Of a stretch of DNA of 64,000 nucleotides, positions 60,610-64,000 are shown in pieces. The position numbers and the translations under genes were made by a program. Origin of the DNA: Oceanihabitans gracilariae (GTDB lineage Bacteria; Bacteroidota; Bacteroidia; Flavobacteriales; Flavobacteriaceae). The stretch is taken from NCBI RefSeq assembly GCF_042684485.1, contig NZ_JBHULM010000007.1, positions 558,001 to 622,000 on the forward strand, written 5' to 3'. The notes below the pieces were generated by a model that did no database searches, was not told the DNA's origin, and saw nothing but the letters and a program-made list of their open reading frames with translations. Position 1 is the stretch's first letter. Every line of letters starts with the position of its first letter.

Positions 60610-61566
60610 ATGAATATATCAGTAGTCATACCACTACTTAACGAACAAGAATCTTTAACAGAGCTATATGATTGGATTGCAAAAGTTATGCAGTCCAATC
60701 ATTTTTCTTATGAAATCATTTTTATAGATGATGGTAGTACCGATGATTCTTGGAAAATAATTTCGCAGCTATCTAAAAAAGATGCTAACGTTAAAGGTAT
60801 TCGTTTTTTAAAAAACTTCGGAAAATCACAAGCGCTACATGCTGGTTTTGAAAAAGCCCAAGGTAATGTTGTTATTACTATGGATGCCGATTTACAAGAC
60901 AATCCTAACGAAATTCCTGAACTATATAATATGATAGTTAAAGATGGGTTTGATTTGGTTTCTGGATGGAAAAAGAAACGATATGACGCTGTGCTATCTA
61001 AAAACCTACCTTCCAAACTATTTAATTGGGCTGCACGTAAAACTTCAGGTGTAAAACTTAACGATTTTAATTGCGGTTTAAAAGCATACCATATAGACGT
61101 GGTAAAAAATATAGATGTAAATGGTGAAATGCATCGCTATATTCCTGTGCTTTCTAAAAACGCTGGTTTTGCTAATATTGGCGAAAAAGTAGTACAGCAT
61201 CAAGCAAGAAAATATGGCGAAACTAAATTTGGTATGAACCGTTTTATTCATGGCTTTCTAGACTTAATAACCATTTGGTTTATTTCTAGATTTGGTAAAA
61301 CACCAATGCATCTTTTTGGCGCATTAGGCTTTATCATGTTTGCCATAGGTTTTGGCTTTGCCTTATATTTAGGAATAGATAAATTATATTTAAACCCAAC
61401 AGGAAGACTTATTACCCAAAGGCCTCAATTTTACATTTCGTTAGTTACCATGATTATTGGTACACAGTTTTTTGTTGCAGGTTTTTTAGGCGAGATTATT
61501 TTAAGAACAAAATCAGATAAAAAAAGATACTTAGTTAAAGAAGAAATTAATTTAACGGCTAATTAA
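60610..61566 (+). CDS. Family 2 glycosyltransferase, DPM1/GtrB-like
   Basis: 318 residues. GT-A catalytic domain: IIFIDDGSTDDSW with Asp40/Asp41, MDADLQDNP (DAD 92-94) and the following SGWKKKRYD. Two C-terminal helices (HLFGALGFIMFAIGFGFALYL and ISLVTMIIGTQFFVAGFLGEI) anchor it in the membrane. Similar enzymes transfer sugars to polyprenyl phosphate. Lies directly after the DUF4199 gene and 51 nt before a phospho-sugar mutase, so a role in cell-envelope glycan supply is inferred. Confidence 0.9.
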   Translation: MNISVVIPLLNEQESLTELYDWIAKVMQSNHFSYEIIFIDDGSTDDSWKIISQLSKKDANVKGIRFLKNFGKSQALHAGFEKAQGNVVITMDADLQDNPNEIPELYNMIVKDGFDLVSGWKKKRYDAVLSKNLPSKLFNWAARKTSGVKLNDFNCGLKAYHIDVVKNIDVNGEMHRYIPVLSKNAGFANIGEKVVQHQARKYGETKFGMNRFIHGFLDLITIWFISRFGKTPMHLFGALGFIMFAIGFGFALYLGIDKLYLNPTGRLITQRPQFYISLVTMIIGTQFFVAGFLGEIILRTKSDKKRYLVKEEINLTAN

Positions 61567-61617
61567 TACATAGCTTTTTAGTATTTTATATTTTTATAAA
61601 AATAATTACTTTACAAT

Positions 61618-63348
61618 ATGATACACATTGAACCAGAATTATTAAACAGAGTAAACAAGTGGCTAACTCCTGCATTTGATACAGAAACACAAACCTATAT
61701 AAAAGACTTAATTGCTACCAACCCAAAAGAACTGAAAGAATCTTTTTACAAAGATTTAGAATTTGGTACAGGTGGTATGCGTGGTGTTATGGGTATTGGT
61801 ACCAACAGAATAAACAAATTCACACTTGGTAAAAACACACAAGGTATTAGCAACTATTTACACCAAACATTTCCTGGCGAAAAACTAAAAGTAGTAATTG
61901 CTTTTGATTGTAGACATAATAGTAAAACACTAGCAAAGGTAGTAGCAGATGTTTTTTCGGCTAATAATATTGAAGTATTTTTATTTGAAGACTTACGTCC
62001 TACTCCAGAACTTTCTTTTGCTTTAAAACATTTAAACTGCCACTGCGGAATTGTTTTAACAGCATCTCACAATCCACCAGAATACAATGGTTACAAAGTA
62101 TATTGGCAAGATGGAGGACAGTTAGTTCCGCCACAGGATGCAGAAATAATTAGTAAAATTAACAGTCTAGATTATGCCGAAATTAAATTTGAAGCTAACA
62201 ACGACTTAATAAAATATATAGGTAAAGAAGTAGATCAAGCTTTTATTGATGCTTCAATACAAAACGGAAGCTTTGCAACCTCAGCAAAAGCTAAAGAAGA
62301 TTTAAACATTGTGTTTACCTCTTTACATGGTACTTCTATTACCATTTTTCCAGATACATTAGAAAAAGCAGGATACAAAAATGTACATATTGTTGAAGAA
62401 CAACGCGAACCAAACGGAGATTTTCCAACTGTAAAATCACCAAATCCGGAAGAACCTGAAGCTTTAAAAATGGCTTTAGAACTAGCAGATAAAACCAATG
62501 CAGATATTGTAATTGGTACAGATCCTGACGCAGACAGACTTGGTGTTGCGGTTAGAGATTTAGATGGAAAAATGACGATTCTTAACGGAAATCAAACCAT
62601 GGTTTTAATGACCAACTTTCTTTTAAAACAATGGAAAGACAATAATAAATTAAACGGAAACGAATTTGTTGCTACAACCATAGTTTCTACACCAATGATA
62701 CCTGCTTTAGCAAAAGCATATCATACAGAATGTAAAATTGGTTTAACCGGTTTTAAATGGATTGCTAAAATGATTAAAGACTTCCCTAACCAAGATTTTA
62801 TTGGTGGTGGCGAAGAAAGTTTTGGCTTTATGGTTGGTGATTTTGTTAGAGATAAAGACGCTAACACTTCTTCTTTATTAGCAATTGAAATTGCAGCACA
62901 AGCAAAAGCAAAAGGAAGCTCATTATATCAAGAATTAATTAACCTGTATGTAGAACATGGTTTATATAAAGAACACTTAGTTTCATTAACTAAAAAAGGA
63001 ATTGAAGGCGCTCAAGAAATCAAACAAATGATGGTAGATGCTCGTGAAAACCCTTTAAAAGAAGTAAATGGCTCTAAAGTGGTAAAAATTGAAGATTACC
63101 AATTATCTATAACTAAAGATATTGTTTCTGGTAAAGAAACTACTATAGATGTACCAAAATCTAACGTACTTATTTACTATACAGAAGATGGTAGCAAAAT
63201 AGCATTAAGACCAAGTGGTACAGAACCTAAAATTAAATTCTATATTAGTGTAAATACTACCCTTGAAAATGCTTCGGCTTTTACAGAAAAGCAAAATGAA
63301 TTGGCTTTAAAAATAGATGCCATATTAAAAGACTTGAAGCTTAATTAA
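61618..63348 (+). CDS. Phospho-sugar mutase (phosphoglucomutase/phosphomannomutase family)
   Basis: 576 residues of the alpha-D-phosphohexomutase family. Active-site Ser150 in TASHN (148-152), metal loop GTDPDADRLG with Asp302, 304 and 306, sugar-binding GGGEESFG (about 398) and phosphate-binding RPSGTEPK near the end. It interconverts hexose 1- and 6-phosphates; glucose or mannose preference cannot be decided. The next gene begins in its stop codon, one base overlap. Confidence 0.93.
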   Translation: MIHIEPELLNRVNKWLTPAFDTETQTYIKDLIATNPKELKESFYKDLEFGTGGMRGVMGIGTNRINKFTLGKNTQGISNYLHQTFPGEKLKVVIAFDCRHNSKTLAKVVADVFSANNIEVFLFEDLRPTPELSFALKHLNCHCGIVLTASHNPPEYNGYKVYWQDGGQLVPPQDAEIISKINSLDYAEIKFEANNDLIKYIGKEVDQAFIDASIQNGSFATSAKAKEDLNIVFTSLHGTSITIFPDTLEKAGYKNVHIVEEQREPNGDFPTVKSPNPEEPEALKMALELADKTNADIVIGTDPDADRLGVAVRDLDGKMTILNGNQTMVLMTNFLLKQWKDNNKLNGNEFVATTIVSTPMIPALAKAYHTECKIGLTGFKWIAKMIKDFPNQDFIGGGEESFGFMVGDFVRDKDANTSSLLAIEIAAQAKAKGSSLYQELINLYVEHGLYKEHLVSLTKKGIEGAQEIKQMMVDARENPLKEVNGSKVVKIEDYQLSITKDIVSGKETTIDVPKSNVLIYYTEDGSKIALRPSGTEPKIKFYISVNTTLENASAFTEKQNELALKIDAILKDLKLN

Positions 63349-64000
63349 TGGATTATTTAAAAAAAATTGCTCCTTATTTATTACCGTATAAAAAGTACGG
63401 TTACCTTAATATTTTCTTTAATGTACTCTATGCATTGTTTAGTACACTTGCTATGGTGTCTTTAATGCCAATGATTAATGTGCTATTTGGAGAAACAAAA
63501 AAACTATATGTAAAACCCGTTTATCAAGGTATTGGTGAATTAAAGTCTTTTGGCGAAAATTATTTAAATTACTTTGTAACTACAACAAACGAAAACGAAG
63601 GTGCTCAACAAACCTTGTTATACATGATTATTTTAATCATTAGTTTGTTTTTACTCAAAAACATATTTAACTATCTAGCCTTATTCTTTATTACCTTTTT
63701 GCGTAATGGTGTATTAAAAGATTTAAGAAACTCTATATACAATAAAGTACTAACACTCCCTATTTCTTATTATTCTGAAAAGAAAAAAGGAGATATCATT
63801 GCTAGAATTTCTGGTGATGTTAACGAGGTAAAAAACTCGGTGTTAGCCATTTTAGAATTAATAGTAAAAGAACCTTTAACCATTGTTTTTGCTATTGTAA
63901 CCATGTTTACAATTTCAATGAAACTAACCATTTTTGTATTTGTTTTTATTCCAATAGCAGGAATGATTATTTCTAGAATTGGTAAAAGCTTAAAGAAAAA
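63348..64000 (+). CDS. MsbA-like ABC exporter, N-terminal part (cut by window edge)
   Basis: Starts at ATG overlapping the mutase stop by one base and runs open to the window end (217 codons). The protein is the transmembrane domain of a type I ABC exporter: MDYLKKIAPYLLPYKKYGYLN, several helices, then the coupling-helix pattern KVLTLPISYYSEKKKGDIIARISGDVNEVKN shared with MsbA-like lipid exporters. The ATP-binding half is outside the window, so the call rests on the membrane domain alone. Confidence 0.85.
   Translation, partial: MDYLKKIAPYLLPYKKYGYLNIFFNVLYALFSTLAMVSLMPMINVLFGETKKLYVKPVYQGIGELKSFGENYLNYFVTTTNENEGAQQTLLYMIILIISLFLLKNIFNYLALFFITFLRNGVLKDLRNSIYNKVLTLPISYYSEKKKGDIIARISGDVNEVKNSVLAILELIVKEPLTIVFAIVTMFTISMKLTIFVFVFIPIAGMIISRIGKSLKK

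Noticed and set aside
1..64000. tRNA, rRNA, insertion sequence or prophage genes
   Set aside because: No cloverleaf-like segments, transposase motifs, terminal inverted repeats or phage structural genes were seen in the gaps or coding regions.

Overview
This window is a stretch of chromosome from a low-GC member of the Bacteroidota, almost certainly the family Flavobacteriaceae. The support is very A+T-rich DNA, Bacteroidetes-type promoters (TTG about 20 nt upstream of TAnnTTTG), few recognisable Shine-Dalgarno sequences, several TTG starts, two proteins with type IX secretion sorting tails, SusC/TonB-style outer-membrane biology, and family-typical genes (DUF4252, DUF6495, DUF4199, alternative GlmU, SatD-DUF3307). 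The genus cannot be resolved from the sequence alone. I see no rRNA, tRNA, phage, insertion sequence or CRISPR array; this is mostly conserved core genome.

Layout. 1-5.1 kb: 5' part of hisS, a MacB/FtsX-type permease followed by a 27-codon signal-peptide ORF, a DUF6495-like gene, a glycerophosphodiesterase lipoprotein and the rpsF-rpsR-rplI operon. 5.2-15 kb: a LytTR response regulator, then nadC-yihY-priA, an unknown secreted protein coupled to rlmH, a short hibernation factor, a DUF4421-like barrel protein, rdgB and a flavin monooxygenase. 15-25 kb: a DEAD-box RNA helicase with a structured leader, trmH, a sirtuin without zinc cysteines, an RbsD/FucU-SDR pair, a serine hydrolase and a glycosyltransferase. 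25-31.8 kb: a HEAT-like protein with purB, an ECF sigma / anti-sigma-like / DUF4252 / DUF4252 operon with an ECF-type promoter, an S41 peptidase and a Dph6-like ATP pyrophosphatase.

31.8-38.3 kb is a vitamin B12 uptake locus. A cobalamin riboswitch precedes a TonB-dependent receptor and a BtuG-like beta-propeller lipoprotein on the minus strand. A BtuF-like binding lipoprotein, a BtuC-like permease and a BtuD-like ATPase are encoded divergently on the plus strand. A 35-codon membrane-peptide ORF lies between the two halves.

38.4-44.3 kb carries a TPR protein, rmuC, two small membrane proteins, a hotdog thioesterase, and the most unusual region: satD-DUF3307 preceded by six palindromes spaced exactly 28 bp apart, one of them between the -33 and -7 promoter elements. 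44.4-64 kb holds a secreted cupredoxin, a short CarB, rpmH (53 aa), a TPR membrane protein, cardiolipin synthase, a lytic transglycosylase, a GNAT-like small protein, mtaB, a T9SS protein, an oligopeptide-binding lipoprotein, a YhhN-like membrane protein, a PD40 protein, the alternative GlmU, rpmE2, DUF4199 with a dolichol-phosphate-mannose-synthase-like glycosyltransferase, a phospho-sugar mutase and the start of an MsbA-like ABC exporter.

Function assignments come from motif and family recognition by eye; no database search was run. Promoter and terminator calls are by pattern and have not been tested.
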